Below are positions 27,001 to 34,919 of a stretch of 64,000 nt of DNA, in pieces. Below the pieces are notes generated by a model, which was given only the letters and a program-made list of their open reading frames with translations, made no database searches and was not told the origin of the DNA. How positions within the stretch are numbered: the stretch's first letter is position 1; each line of letters begins with the position of its first letter. This stretch comes from Antricoccus suffuscus (lineage in GTDB: Bacteria > Actinomycetota > Actinomycetes > Mycobacteriales > Antricoccaceae): the NCBI RefSeq assembly GCF_003003235.1, contig NZ_PVUE01000001.1, forward strand, positions 372,001-436,000, read 5' to 3'. The position numbers were made by a program, and so were the translations under genes.

Positions 27001-27828
27001 ATGAGCCAGATAACCGTCGCACCCCGCAGCGTGCTGTTCATGCCAGCCTCCAAGCCGACAATGGCGGCAAAGATCCCCGACATCCGGCCCGACGTCGCCG
27101 TACTCGACCTCGAGGACGCGGTGCAGCACGGCGCCAAGTCGCAGGCGCGCGAACAGTTGCGTGCCATCCTGACCCAGACACAGTTGCTGGACGGGGACGT
27201 CCCGATTCTGGTGCGCGTCAATGAGATGGGAAGCCCCTGGATCGACGAAGACTTGTCGCTCGTCCGCGAGATTCCCCGCGTGGGAGTGGTCCTACCTAAG
27301 GCCGAGTCGCCCGAGGCCGTCGAACGGGTGCGTTTACTACTGCCGGACCGTCACCTGATGGTGGGTGTGGAGAGCGCGCGCGGGGTGGCGGACGCGCGAG
27401 TCATCCTGGAGGCCGGCCCCGATAGCTGCTACTTCGGCGCCGAAGACTACATCGTCGACCTCGGCGGGCGACGCACCAACGCCGGCAACGAGGTGCTCTA
27501 TGCACGCAGCCAGGTAGTCCTTGCCGCCCGGCTCAGCGGCGCGTACGCCGTCGACCAGGTAGTCGTCGCCGTACACGACGATTCCGCGTTTGAGGCCGAC
27601 GCCGCGGTGGCGCGCGATCTCGGATACAACGGCAAGCTGTGCTTGCACCCGCAGCAGGTCGAAGTTTCGCACCGAGTCTTCTCGCCCTCGCCGGAGGAGG
27701 TAGCGCACGCCCGGCGCGTCGTGCGGGCCGCCGGCGACGGTGTTGGGTTGGTAGACGGAGCAATGGTCGACCACGTGCATGTCCGGCAGGCACGCGACGT
27801 ACTCGCCAGATCCGGCGGAGCCTCGTAA
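27001..27828 (+). CDS. HpcH/HpaI aldolase / CitE-like beta-hydroxyacyl-CoA lyase
   Basis: This 275-residue TIM-barrel lyase has SVLFMPASKPTMAAK, VLDLEDAVQHGAK (metal/Mg2+ Asp-Glu), MVGVESARGVADA, YFGAEDYIVDLGG and GYNGKLCLHPQQ, the full CitE/Mcl pattern. No citrate-lyase alpha or gamma partners are nearby. In mycobacteria the CitE-like protein beside accA1/accD1 is a beta-hydroxyacyl-CoA lyase of leucine-type degradation. That role would let this operon cleave a hydroxymethylglutaryl-type CoA without a classical HMG-CoA lyase. A GGAG-like leader lies 8 nt upstream. Confidence 0.85.
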   Translation: MSQITVAPRSVLFMPASKPTMAAKIPDIRPDVAVLDLEDAVQHGAKSQAREQLRAILTQTQLLDGDVPILVRVNEMGSPWIDEDLSLVREIPRVGVVLPKAESPEAVERVRLLLPDRHLMVGVESARGVADARVILEAGPDSCYFGAEDYIVDLGGRRTNAGNEVLYARSQVVLAARLSGAYAVDQVVVAVHDDSAFEADAAVARDLGYNGKLCLHPQQVEVSHRVFSPSPEEVAHARRVVRAAGDGVGLVDGAMVDHVHVRQARDVLARSGGAS

Positions 27829-29612
27829 TGAGAATCGGAGACCCGTCGATGACAGTCCAGCCCGAACTGCGTCATGGAGACTTCACCGGTGTTCTGGTGG
27901 CAAACCGCGGCGAGATCGCCGTGCGAGTGATCCGGACTGCCCACGATGAAGGTCTGCGTACCATCGCCGTGCATTCAGACGCGGATGCCGACGCCCCGCA
28001 TGTCCGTCTTGCCGATGAAGCGCACGCGCTGCCCGGCAACCTCGCCGCCACGACGTACCTCGACATTGAACGACTGGTCGATATCGCCTTGGCCAGTGGT
28101 GCGGAGGCGGTCCATCCCGGCTATGGGTTCTTGTCCGAGAGCGCCGAGTTTGCACGCGCGGTAACGGCGGCCGGGCTGATCTGGGTTGGTCCGCCACCCG
28201 CCGCGATAGAAATGCTCGGCGACAAGGTCAAGGCCCGCGCGGTTGCGCGTAGCGTCGGGGCGCCACTCACCCCAGGTACCGCGGAGCCGGTGTCCTCGGT
28301 GGCCGATGTGGACGAGTTTGTCGCGGCTCACGGCATGCCTATCGCGATCAAGGCAGTCTTTGGCGGTGGCGGACGAGGCCTGCGCGTGGTTCACGACCGG
28401 TCCCGGATCGCCGAAGAGTTGGAGTCGGCGAGGCGCGAGGCGGTTGCCGCATTCGGTCGCGGCGAGTGCTTCATCGAGCGCTACCTTGAGCGGCCGCGAC
28501 ATGTCGAGGCTCAGCTACTTGTCGACCGCTACGGTGACGCGGTCGTCGTCGGGACCCGCGACTGCTCGCTTCAGCGTCGTCATCAGAAGCTGGTCGAGGA
28601 GGCGCCGGCGCCGTTCCTCGCAGAGGAGCAGACGGGCGCGATCGTCGACGCGTCGCTGCGAATCGGCGCCGCGGCCGGCTACGTCGGCGCGGGAACCGTG
28701 GAGTTTCTCATCGGGAACGACGGCACGGTGTCGTTCCTGGAGGTCAACACGCGGCTACAAGTCGAGCATCCGGTGACCGAAGAGACGACAGGGGTCGACC
28801 TTGTCAGCGAGCAGTTCGCGATCGCACGGGGAGAGCGGCTTCGATTCAGTGTGATGCCTCCGGCCCGGGGACACAGCATCGAGCTGCGTATCAACAGCGA
28901 GGATCCGTCGGAAGGCTTTCGGCCAGTTCCAGGACGGATCACCCGGTGGAACTTCCCGCGCAGCCCGGGTCTGCGTCTCGACGCCGGGGTCGAGACGGGT
29001 ACCACCGTCACCGAGTTTTACGACTCGATGCTCGGCAAGCTCATCGTCACCGGCAAAGACCGAGCCACCGCGCTTGCACGAGCGCGCCGAGCACTTGAGG
29101 AGCTTCATGTCGAGGGCGTGCCTACCGTGCTCACGCTCGATCGGGCGATCCTCGCGCATCCCGACTTCACCGCGCCAAACGGCACGTTCGGGGTGCACAC
29201 AGGTTGGATCGAGTCGAACCTTGACCAGCTACTCGGCGAGGACCGCAGCGGCGACGACTCGTCCAACATCGTTGAGGTCGCGATCGGGCGGAACGTCCAC
29301 CGCATCGAGCTTCCCGGCCTGGCGACGCTTGGTGAACGCGCTGACTCGATCCGCTCCAGCGTCAACCGAAAGATCGCGACCGTGGAGTTGAGTGACGCGG
29401 TCGTGACGCCGATGCAGGGCACTGTGGTGAAAGTGATGGTCGCCGAAGGTGACCGCGTGGTGCAGGGCGACATAGTGGCTGCTCTCGAGGCAATGAAGAT
29501 GGAGAATCCGGTGCTGGCCCATCGTTCCGGCACGGTGCGCAACCTGAAGGTCGTGGTCGGGGACGTGTGCGGTCAGGGGGAGCAGATCTGCGTGATCGAG
29601 TCCGATTCCTGA
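27828..29612 (+). CDS. Acyl-CoA carboxylase alpha subunit (biotin carboxylase + biotin carrier)
   Basis: The start codon overlaps the preceding stop (TAATG) with GGAG seven nt upstream; 594 residues result. Residues about 18-465 are a biotin carboxylase: VLVANRGEIAVRVIRTA, HPGYGFLSESAEFA, the ATP loop FGGGGRGLR, RDCSLQRRHQKLVEEAPAP and EVNTRLQVEHPVTE. The C-terminal lipoyl-like carrier contains EAMKMENP with biotinylated Lys557. It supplies carboxybiotin to the beta subunit two genes upstream. Last gene of the operon; a 414-bp gap with decayed sequences follows. Confidence 0.93.
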   Translation: MRIGDPSMTVQPELRHGDFTGVLVANRGEIAVRVIRTAHDEGLRTIAVHSDADADAPHVRLADEAHALPGNLAATTYLDIERLVDIALASGAEAVHPGYGFLSESAEFARAVTAAGLIWVGPPPAAIEMLGDKVKARAVARSVGAPLTPGTAEPVSSVADVDEFVAAHGMPIAIKAVFGGGGRGLRVVHDRSRIAEELESARREAVAAFGRGECFIERYLERPRHVEAQLLVDRYGDAVVVGTRDCSLQRRHQKLVEEAPAPFLAEEQTGAIVDASLRIGAAAGYVGAGTVEFLIGNDGTVSFLEVNTRLQVEHPVTEETTGVDLVSEQFAIARGERLRFSVMPPARGHSIELRINSEDPSEGFRPVPGRITRWNFPRSPGLRLDAGVETGTTVTEFYDSMLGKLIVTGKDRATALARARRALEELHVEGVPTVLTLDRAILAHPDFTAPNGTFGVHTGWIESNLDQLLGEDRSGDDSSNIVEVAIGRNVHRIELPGLATLGERADSIRSSVNRKIATVELSDAVVTPMQGTVVKVMVAEGDRVVQGDIVAALEAMKMENPVLAHRSGTVRNLKVVVGDVCGQGEQICVIESDS

Positions 29613-29626
29613 GCGACAGTAACGTT

Positions 29627-29680
29627 GAGGTAGTCGCCGAATCCGCGGTTGGTGAAGCCGAGTGGCCATGCGCGGCGACC
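29627..29680 (-). pseudogene. Frameshifted copy of the last coding segment of the downstream ATPase gene
   Basis: On the minus strand, this 54-bp stretch aligns with the 3' coding end of the ATPase gene at 30027 (its segment 30048-30101) at 44 of 54 positions with one single-base deletion. In one frame it reads LGFTNRGFGDYL against LGFTINGFGDYL in the intact gene. The deletion breaks the frame just before it. It shows that a second copy of the ATPase tail once lay here, about 420 bp from the intact one and in the same orientation. Confidence 0.7.
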
Positions 29681-29729
29681 GGGGAAGCGAGGCGTCTTCC
29701 GGTGCCGGCTACGGGGGCATGTCCACTAG

Positions 29730-30002
29730 TTACATGTCGAAGATGACGGCCAGCGTAGTGCGAATCTGTTGGAGTACAACTGGGCCCACGTTTCCAAGAT
29801 TCGACCGCACTCTGCTGACGGCAACGGAACGCACGTGCTCCACACCAGTCTCCCGGATTGTTCGAGTGAGTGGCACGACCAGCACGACGTTCGGGCCACC
29901 ACGCAAGATCCTGCCTGCAGTGACGATCACGGCAGGCCTAATCATCCCCGCTTCAGACCCAGATGGCGCGTGGTCGTTTCGGACATATACCGTCCTACGA
30001 TC
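29730..30002 (-). pseudogene. Remnant of a MazF/PemK-type endoribonuclease toxin
   Basis: Reading leftward just past the ATPase stop, and in the same frame, the translation runs SGSEAGMIRPAVIV, then VVLVVPLTRTIRETG and VVLQQIRTTLAV. This is the standard MazF order: GSE.g..RPavVv, the VVPLT strand, and the QIRt strand. It has no plausible start codon ahead of the GSE motif (the first ATG, at 29945, lies within the conserved block), and it stops about 25 residues short of a normal C-terminus. No antitoxin gene adjoins it. It is therefore best read as a decayed toxin gene, though a leaderless or frameshifted active form cannot be excluded. Confidence 0.55.
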
Positions 30003-30003
30003 G

Positions 30004-30023
30004 TGTAGACAAATATGTCTACA
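30004..30023. promoter_or_regulatory. 20-bp palindrome between the ATPase stop and the toxin remnant
   Basis: TGTAGACA (30004-30011) and TGTCTACA (30016-30023) are perfect inverted copies separated by AATA. The site starts 4 bp after the ATPase stop codon, at the place where a toxin-antitoxin promoter/operator would lie upstream of the MazF-like remnant. No T-run follows, so it is more like an operator than a terminator. Confidence 0.6.
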
Positions 30024-30026
30024 ACC

Positions 30027-31211
30027 TCAGTCGTCGGCGCGGTCGCGGAGGTAGTCGCCGAATCCGTTGATGGTGAACCCGAGCTGTCCGTGTCCGGTGA
30101 CACGGATGATCCCCTTCGCGATCAGTCGGTCGCGCGGTTCGCTCAGGCTGCGGCTCGCCACGTGTAGTGCGGTCGCGATGTCCGTGCGGCTCACCGACGT
30201 ACCGCCGATGTCGGCCATTGCTTGAAGGAACGATTGTTCGGCAGGTGTGGCAGCGTTCCACCGAGCCCGGTGCAGCGTCTCAAGATCGGTGGCGATCGTC
30301 TGTCGGGCCGTGTGCACGTGCGCGAGCGTGATCTGCCGTCCGGCGTCAGGCCTGCCGGCGGCCCGCCAGGCGGCGTCTCCGAGAAGCTGCAGCGTGAACG
30401 GAAAGCCCTCGGCGTATTCGACCGCGGCTCGTAGTCCATCCGGTGCCCACGTGACGCCAAGTCGTTGTGCCGGGCGGACGAGCGCGGCTATCGCGGCGTT
30501 CGGCGATAGCAGGTCAAGCGGCTGATAGTCCCACCGCTCGGTGAAGCTGGCGGCGGCGCGCAGCACCGTGTCGGAGTTCGGTAGGCCGGCGGCGAACACG
30601 GCGGCCGGAGCGGCGCCGCTACCGGGGAGGTGTTGCAGGTTTTGCCAGCCGTGCGCGAACGAGCTCAGCCCGACCTTGTCCGCGTCCTGAATCTCATCAA
30701 TGAGTAGGACGAGCCCGCTGTGCTTTTCGCGCTGCGCGGCCTTAGCCGCTTCGGCGAGAAACGTGGTCAGCTCACCAGCGCCGGCCGGGGCTCCCGGATC
30801 GTGAGCGGAAGCGTCCGGCGCAGCAAGCTTGGCCTCGGCACCGACGAGACCCGGTACGCCGACGCGGACCTTGAAGCTGGCCCTGTTGGCAAGGTCGTGC
30901 AGCTTGCGACGGGTCCGCGGCGCCCAGCCGTCGGTGGCGATCTCGAACTGCGCGGCGATGTCTGCGATCAGGCTGCCGCCGCCACCGGCGACCCAGATCG
31001 TCACCGCGCCACGTTGTTCGGCCATCCGTCGTACTTGGGCCAGCATCGACGTCTTGCCGACGCCGCGCGGCGCGATGTCGATGCGGGGCCGGCCGATAAA
31101 CTGTCGCAGGTCGGCCATCAGCGACAAGCGCTCGTCGAACTCGGCGAGTTGGTGGTCGCGACCTGGCACTTCGGGCGCGATAGCCCCAGGCGTGTACGGA
31201 CTCGGCTGCAC
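30027..31211 (-). CDS. AAA-type ATPase with C-terminal winged helix (archaeal-ATPase / Orc1-Cdc6-like)
   Basis: The 394-residue protein starts at a GTG with GGAGAAGGA upstream. It has Walker A IAPRGVGKTSML near residue 49, Walker B-like LVLLIDEIQDA near 170, a sensor-like segment FAAGLPNSDTVL, a helical lid, and a C-terminal winged-helix region (residues about 325-390: FLQAMADIGGTSVSRTDIATALHVASRSLSEPRDRLIAKG). Such stand-alone proteins are found scattered in actinobacteria and their role is not settled. Iteron-like repeats precede the start. A broken copy of its 3' end and a toxin remnant lie downstream. Confidence 0.75.
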   Translation of the reverse strand: MQPSPYTPGAIAPEVPGRDHQLAEFDERLSLMADLRQFIGRPRIDIAPRGVGKTSMLAQVRRMAEQRGAVTIWVAGGGGSLIADIAAQFEIATDGWAPRTRRKLHDLANRASFKVRVGVPGLVGAEAKLAAPDASAHDPGAPAGAGELTTFLAEAAKAAQREKHSGLVLLIDEIQDADKVGLSSFAHGWQNLQHLPGSGAAPAAVFAAGLPNSDTVLRAAASFTERWDYQPLDLLSPNAAIAALVRPAQRLGVTWAPDGLRAAVEYAEGFPFTLQLLGDAAWRAAGRPDAGRQITLAHVHTARQTIATDLETLHRARWNAATPAEQSFLQAMADIGGTSVSRTDIATALHVASRSLSEPRDRLIAKGIIRVTGHGQLGFTINGFGDYLRDRADD

Positions 31212-31221
31212 GTCCTTCTCC

Positions 31222-31263
31222 CGATACTTTACGATAGTTCAGCCAAAGTATCACAAAGTATCG
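31222..31263. repeat. Iteron-like repeats (AAAGTATC) before the ATPase gene
   Basis: AAAGTATC occurs as direct copies at 31245-31252 and 31255-31262 (10-bp period), and inverted as GATACTTT at 31223-31230. CGATACTTT (31222-31230) and AAAGTATCG (31255-31263) form a perfect 9-bp inverted pair. On the coding strand these lie 11-52 nt upstream of the ATPase GTG, covering its promoter. A winged-helix ATPase binding its own iterons would fit. The repeats end 8 bp from the stop of the neighbouring LLM gene. Confidence 0.75.
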
Positions 31264-31270
31264 GTAGAAG

Positions 31271-32062
31271 TCACTGCCCCGACAGTTGAGCGAGCACCGG
31301 AGCGAAGTCGTCAACGAAGTCCTCGGCCACGACGATCTCGTCAACGCCCCAACGTTCTTGGCGTCCTTGCAGTACGTCGACAATCGCGGCCGGATCGGCC
31401 GGCAGCATGCCGATGGCGCCGCCGTTGAGCAGCGCATCGCCGTTGATGCCGGCCCGGGCCATATACGCCGGCAGCCGTCCGCCGACGCCCATCGCCTGCA
31501 GGGACAGCGGTACGGCGGGTGCAACAGCACGCACCTGTTGCACCGCGGCGTCGAGGTCTTGCTCGGTGGCGGCCGGCCTGAGCGCGAGCGCGACGCAGTC
31601 GACGACCGGCGCCGCGGCCGCGATCATCTTCTCGCCGCTCGCGGTCACCACGATCGGTGGCGCCGGCGACACCTCGGCTCGTACGGCGCCCGCGACGTCG
31701 AGTAGTTGCTGCCGGCGCTGCGACCCGGTCGGCCACGGGAGACCTAACTGGGTGGCTTCCTTCTGCGCGTCGGGACGTCCGGTCCCCAGACCAAGCTCAA
31801 AACGCCCGTCCGACAGGACTTGTAGCGCGGCGGTTTCGCGTACGACGGCAGCCGCCGACCGCAACGGTATGGCGAGCACCCAGGTGCGCAGTCGCAGTGT
31901 CGTTGTGACGGCCGCCGCGGCGGCGAGCGTCGGAAACGTGGACGGTATGGCGCCGGCGTCCGGCACCAGGACCGCCTGCCATCCGGCACCCTCGAGCCGT
32001 CTGGCTCGCTCGGCCCAATCGGCGCCGCTTGTTGTGGGCGTGGCTATAACGGCAAACTTCAT
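31271..32062 (-). CDS. LLM-class (luciferase-like) flavin oxidoreductase, probably F420-dependent
   Basis: The ATG at 32062 is preceded by GGAGGC, giving 263 residues starting KFAVIATPTTSGADWAERA. The family pattern is visible: VLVPDAGAIPSTFPTLAAAAAVT, LRLRTWVLAIPLRSAAAVVRETAALQVLSDGRFELGLGTGR and IVVTASGEKM. Members use reduced F420 or FMN to reduce or oxygenate small molecules. Its 3' end is adjacent to the ATPase iterons, and it diverges from an MFS gene with about 75 bp between the starts. Substrate unknown; the F420 assignment is by family habit in actinobacteria. Confidence 0.85.
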   Translation of the reverse strand: MKFAVIATPTTSGADWAERARRLEGAGWQAVLVPDAGAIPSTFPTLAAAAAVTTTLRLRTWVLAIPLRSAAAVVRETAALQVLSDGRFELGLGTGRPDAQKEATQLGLPWPTGSQRRQQLLDVAGAVRAEVSPAPPIVVTASGEKMIAAAAPVVDCVALALRPAATEQDLDAAVQQVRAVAPAVPLSLQAMGVGGRLPAYMARAGINGDALLNGGAIGMLPADPAAIVDVLQGRQERWGVDEIVVAEDFVDDFAPVLAQLSGQ

Positions 32063-32135
32063 GATGCCTCCAGGGGTCATTGTCGAGGCTAACCCTGCTA
32101 TCGCCTGTTGCGGAGGTCATCAGTACCGTGCGGAT

Positions 32136-33305
32136 GTGAAGCAAACTGCGTCGTCCGCGAGCGATTCGGTGGACGGGCGCGGGCGAAAACCGCGCGTATG
32201 GGCGTTGTACGCCGGCGGGTTTCTTGGCCCGTTCGGCGGCGGGATGACCACGACGATGTTGCCCGAGATGGGACACAGCGTGCACGTCGGTGTCGCCGAC
32301 GCGGCCCTGTCGATCACCGTCTACATGGTGCCGTTCGCCGCCGTACTGCTGATCTCAGGTTCGCTTGCCGAACGCTGGGGCAAGCAGCGCACCCTGAGGG
32401 CGGCGTACGCCGTCTACATCGCCGCCTCGGTGCTGATTTTGTTCGCGTCGAGTCTCGGACTAATACTGCTGGGACGGGGACTGCAGGGGATCGCAAACGC
32501 ATTCGTGACACCGGTCTTGCTGGCCGTGCTCTCGGACATGGCCAGCTCCGAACGGCTAGGCCGCACTCTCGGGCTGTTCGGGTCGTGCCAGGCCGCCGGG
32601 CAGGCCATGGCGCCGTTCGCCGGCGGGATCGCGGCCGAACTCGGCTGGCGATGGGCGTTCGCGGCTTCGGCCGTGGTGGGTCTGGTGCTCATGGTGATGA
32701 CGCCATCCGGAGGCGCGCGTACGGCGCCCGCCGTCGAGAAGGGATCGGGCAACGTCCTGCGCCGCGGAGTGATCGTCGCGGCACTCGCGGCCGCGGCGGC
32801 GTACCTCACGATGATGGGCATGTTGCTGCTCGGCGCACTCATGGCCTCCGACACCTTTGGCGCAAACCCCACTATGCGCGGGCTGGTGGTCGCCAGCTGC
32901 GGTGTCGCAGGACTGGCCGCGGGTCCGCTGGTCGGGAGCTTCACCGACCGCGTCGGGATCCGGGTGGCCGGCGCCGTACTCGCGCTCGTCCTAGCCGGCG
33001 CCGCAGTGATTGCCGGTCTCGCGCCGGCACTGATCGTGATGGTGCTGGGGATGCTGATCGGCGGCGCAGCGAATACCGGAGTCCGCGCGGCAACCAGCGT
33101 GCTGGCCGTGCGGACCGTGCCGAACAACCGGGGCGGCGCGGTGTCGTTCGTGCTGGCCTTCCAGTTCGTCGGCGCCGCGATCGCGCCGGTGATCTGGGTG
33201 CCGCTTTACCACGCGAACGGTGACCAGGTCCTCGCCTGGGCCGCGGGCGGAGCCGTCGTTGCCGCGATCCTGCTGGGCGTGTTTTCGGGTACGTCTCGCA
33301 AATAG
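32136..33305 (+). CDS. MFS transporter, multidrug-efflux type
   Basis: The open frame begins far upstream on the antisense of the LLM gene. The GTG at 32136 is chosen because it directly precedes KQTASSASDSVDGRGRKPRV and the first helix, giving 389 residues; the start is uncertain because no good ribosome-binding site is close. About 12 helices are visible, with the motif-A loop SGSLAERWGKQRTLR and the helix VTPVLLAVLSDMASSERLGR typical of drug:H+ antiporters. It faces another MFS gene tail-to-tail across a repeat. Confidence 0.8.
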   Translation: MKQTASSASDSVDGRGRKPRVWALYAGGFLGPFGGGMTTTMLPEMGHSVHVGVADAALSITVYMVPFAAVLLISGSLAERWGKQRTLRAAYAVYIAASVLILFASSLGLILLGRGLQGIANAFVTPVLLAVLSDMASSERLGRTLGLFGSCQAAGQAMAPFAGGIAAELGWRWAFAASAVVGLVLMVMTPSGGARTAPAVEKGSGNVLRRGVIVAALAAAAAYLTMMGMLLLGALMASDTFGANPTMRGLVVASCGVAGLAAGPLVGSFTDRVGIRVAGAVLALVLAGAAVIAGLAPALIVMVLGMLIGGAANTGVRAATSVLAVRTVPNNRGGAVSFVLAFQFVGAAIAPVIWVPLYHANGDQVLAWAAGGAVVAAILLGVFSGTSRK

Positions 33306-33357
33306 CGAGCGAGTTGGGGTAGTCGGCTTGCGGACGTTTCGCGCCCATACAAATGCT

Positions 33358-33419
33358 CACATACGTGCCGGTTCGCATCAGGTCCGAAGGGAATCAGTGT
33401 GCGCATCGGCACATGTGTA
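33358..33419. repeat. Interspersed imperfect hairpin, copy 3
   Basis: CACATACGTGCCG (33358-33370) and CGGCACATGTGTA (33407-33419) are inverted copies at 10 of 13 positions. It lies between two convergent genes (MFS ending at 33305 and UMF1-type ending at 33448) and closely resembles the hairpin at 19047-19107. A terminator role at this convergent site is possible, but no T-run follows the arms. Confidence 0.6.
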
Positions 33420-33447
33420 CCGGAATGTCACGGGGGTCTGATCGCGG

Positions 33448-34743
33448 CTAGGTGGCGGTGTCGACGGGGCGGCGTACCGGCAAGATGGCCAGCAGGCCCG
33501 CGAGCAGGACGAGCAGGATGCCGATCGTGCCGGCCCGGTCCGAGCTGAACAGGAAGCTGAACAAGCCGAACAGCGCCGGTGCGAGGAACGACACGGCGCG
33601 TCCGGTCGTGGCGTAGAGGCCGAACATCTGTCCCTCCTGGCCGACTGGCGACAGGCGCGCCAGGAAGGTGCGCGACGAGGATTGCGCTGGTCCCACGAAT
33701 AGGCACAGGAACAGCCCGAAGATCCAGAACATCATGCTGCCGGACACGAACAGCAGCACGGTGCCGGCGACCAGCATCCCGACCAGCGAGACCACGATGA
33801 CCGTCTTAGGTCCGGTGCGGTCGTCGAACCGGCCGGCGGTGAGCGCACCGAGCGCGGACACCACGTTGGCGGCGACGCCGAAGATCAGCACGGACGCGGC
33901 GGTAAAGCCGTAGACGTTGACGGCCAGTACGGCGCCGAACGTGAAAACGCCCGCCAGTCCGTCCCTAAACAGCGCGCTCGCGCCGAGGAAGAACACCGTG
34001 TGCCGGTCCGAGCGGTAAAGGTCTCGGATGTCGCGAAACAGCTTGCGGTAGGCCTGGAGGAAACTAGGTCGCCGATCGGCGGGGATCCCCTTGACCTCAG
34101 GCACCTTGAACAGCACCGGGAGCGCGAACACCGCAAACCAGACCGCGGCAAACAGTGCGACAACCCGGAAGTTCAGCCCGCCGTCCGTGCTGACGCCGAA
34201 CAGCGCGTCGTCCTTGATGAAGCCGACGTAGCAGACCAGCAGCAGCACGATGCCGCCGAAATAGCCGAGCGACCATCCGAACGCCGACACCCGGCCGATG
34301 TTGTGCGGCGTCGAGACCTGCCGCAGCATCGCGTTGTAGGACACCCCGGCGAACTCGATGAAGATCGATCCCGCGCCGAGCAGGACCAGGCCGATCCACA
34401 GATAGTGGTAGTCGTCCTTCACGGCGAACAAACCCACCGTGGCCAGCACGGTCAACCCGGTGAATACGCCGAGCGACAGCTTGCGGTGCCCGCCCGCGTC
34501 CGCGCGTTGTCCGGTGACCGGTGCGAGTACGGCGATCAGGAAACCCGCGATGCCGAGGGCCCAGCCGAGCCACGTACTGGCGCTGATTCCGCCCGGCAGG
34601 TCGTCGCCGACTGCTTTGGTGAGGTACGGGCCGAAAACGAACGTCAGGATGACGGCATTAAATGCGGCCGAGCCCCAGTCCCACAGTCCCCACGCCGCGA
34701 CCTGACCGCGGGTCGCGGGGCTACGTATCTCATCTGGGCTCAT
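33448..34743 (-). CDS. MFS transporter, UMF1/Atg22-like family
   Basis: The ATG at 34743 is favoured; a frame extends 48 codons further but with an unnatural, promoter-like composition. The 431-residue protein has the UMF1 N-terminus WGLWDWGSAAFNAVILTFVFGPYL and an internal pattern YNAMLRQVSTPHNIGRVSAFGWSLGYFGGI, both characteristic of the family related to yeast Atg22. Twelve helices are expected. Cargo is unknown; amino-acid export has been suggested for relatives. It diverges from gltB with a 176-bp spacer. Confidence 0.85.
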   Translation of the reverse strand: MSPDEIRSPATRGQVAAWGLWDWGSAAFNAVILTFVFGPYLTKAVGDDLPGGISASTWLGWALGIAGFLIAVLAPVTGQRADAGGHRKLSLGVFTGLTVLATVGLFAVKDDYHYLWIGLVLLGAGSIFIEFAGVSYNAMLRQVSTPHNIGRVSAFGWSLGYFGGIVLLLVCYVGFIKDDALFGVSTDGGLNFRVVALFAAVWFAVFALPVLFKVPEVKGIPADRRPSFLQAYRKLFRDIRDLYRSDRHTVFFLGASALFRDGLAGVFTFGAVLAVNVYGFTAASVLIFGVAANVVSALGALTAGRFDDRTGPKTVIVVSLVGMLVAGTVLLFVSGSMMFWIFGLFLCLFVGPAQSSSRTFLARLSPVGQEGQMFGLYATTGRAVSFLAPALFGLFSFLFSSDRAGTIGILLVLLAGLLAILPVRRPVDTAT

Positions 34744-34919
34744 TAGGGCGCTCACCAGCGAAGCGTAGCCGAGGGCGTGCTCCGTTCGTCTCAACTTTCG
34801 ATGAACACACAGGGCATGTTGTACGCTTAGGAACTTGCATGGGCCAATGTCGTCCCGCGCTCTAAAAAGCACATTAACTGTATCCATCGAGATGCACTTG
34901 ACGACGGGAGAATGCCGCT

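Noticed and set aside
29662-30054. Plus-strand ORF of 130 codons between the carboxylase and ATPase genes
   Set aside because: Its translation has no motif, while the opposite strand carries recognisable MazF-like and ATPase-tail remnants.
33358-33419. Bidirectional intrinsic terminator between the convergent MFS genes
   Set aside because: The arms are imperfect and no T-run follows on either strand; the similarity to 19047-19107 argues for a repeat element instead.
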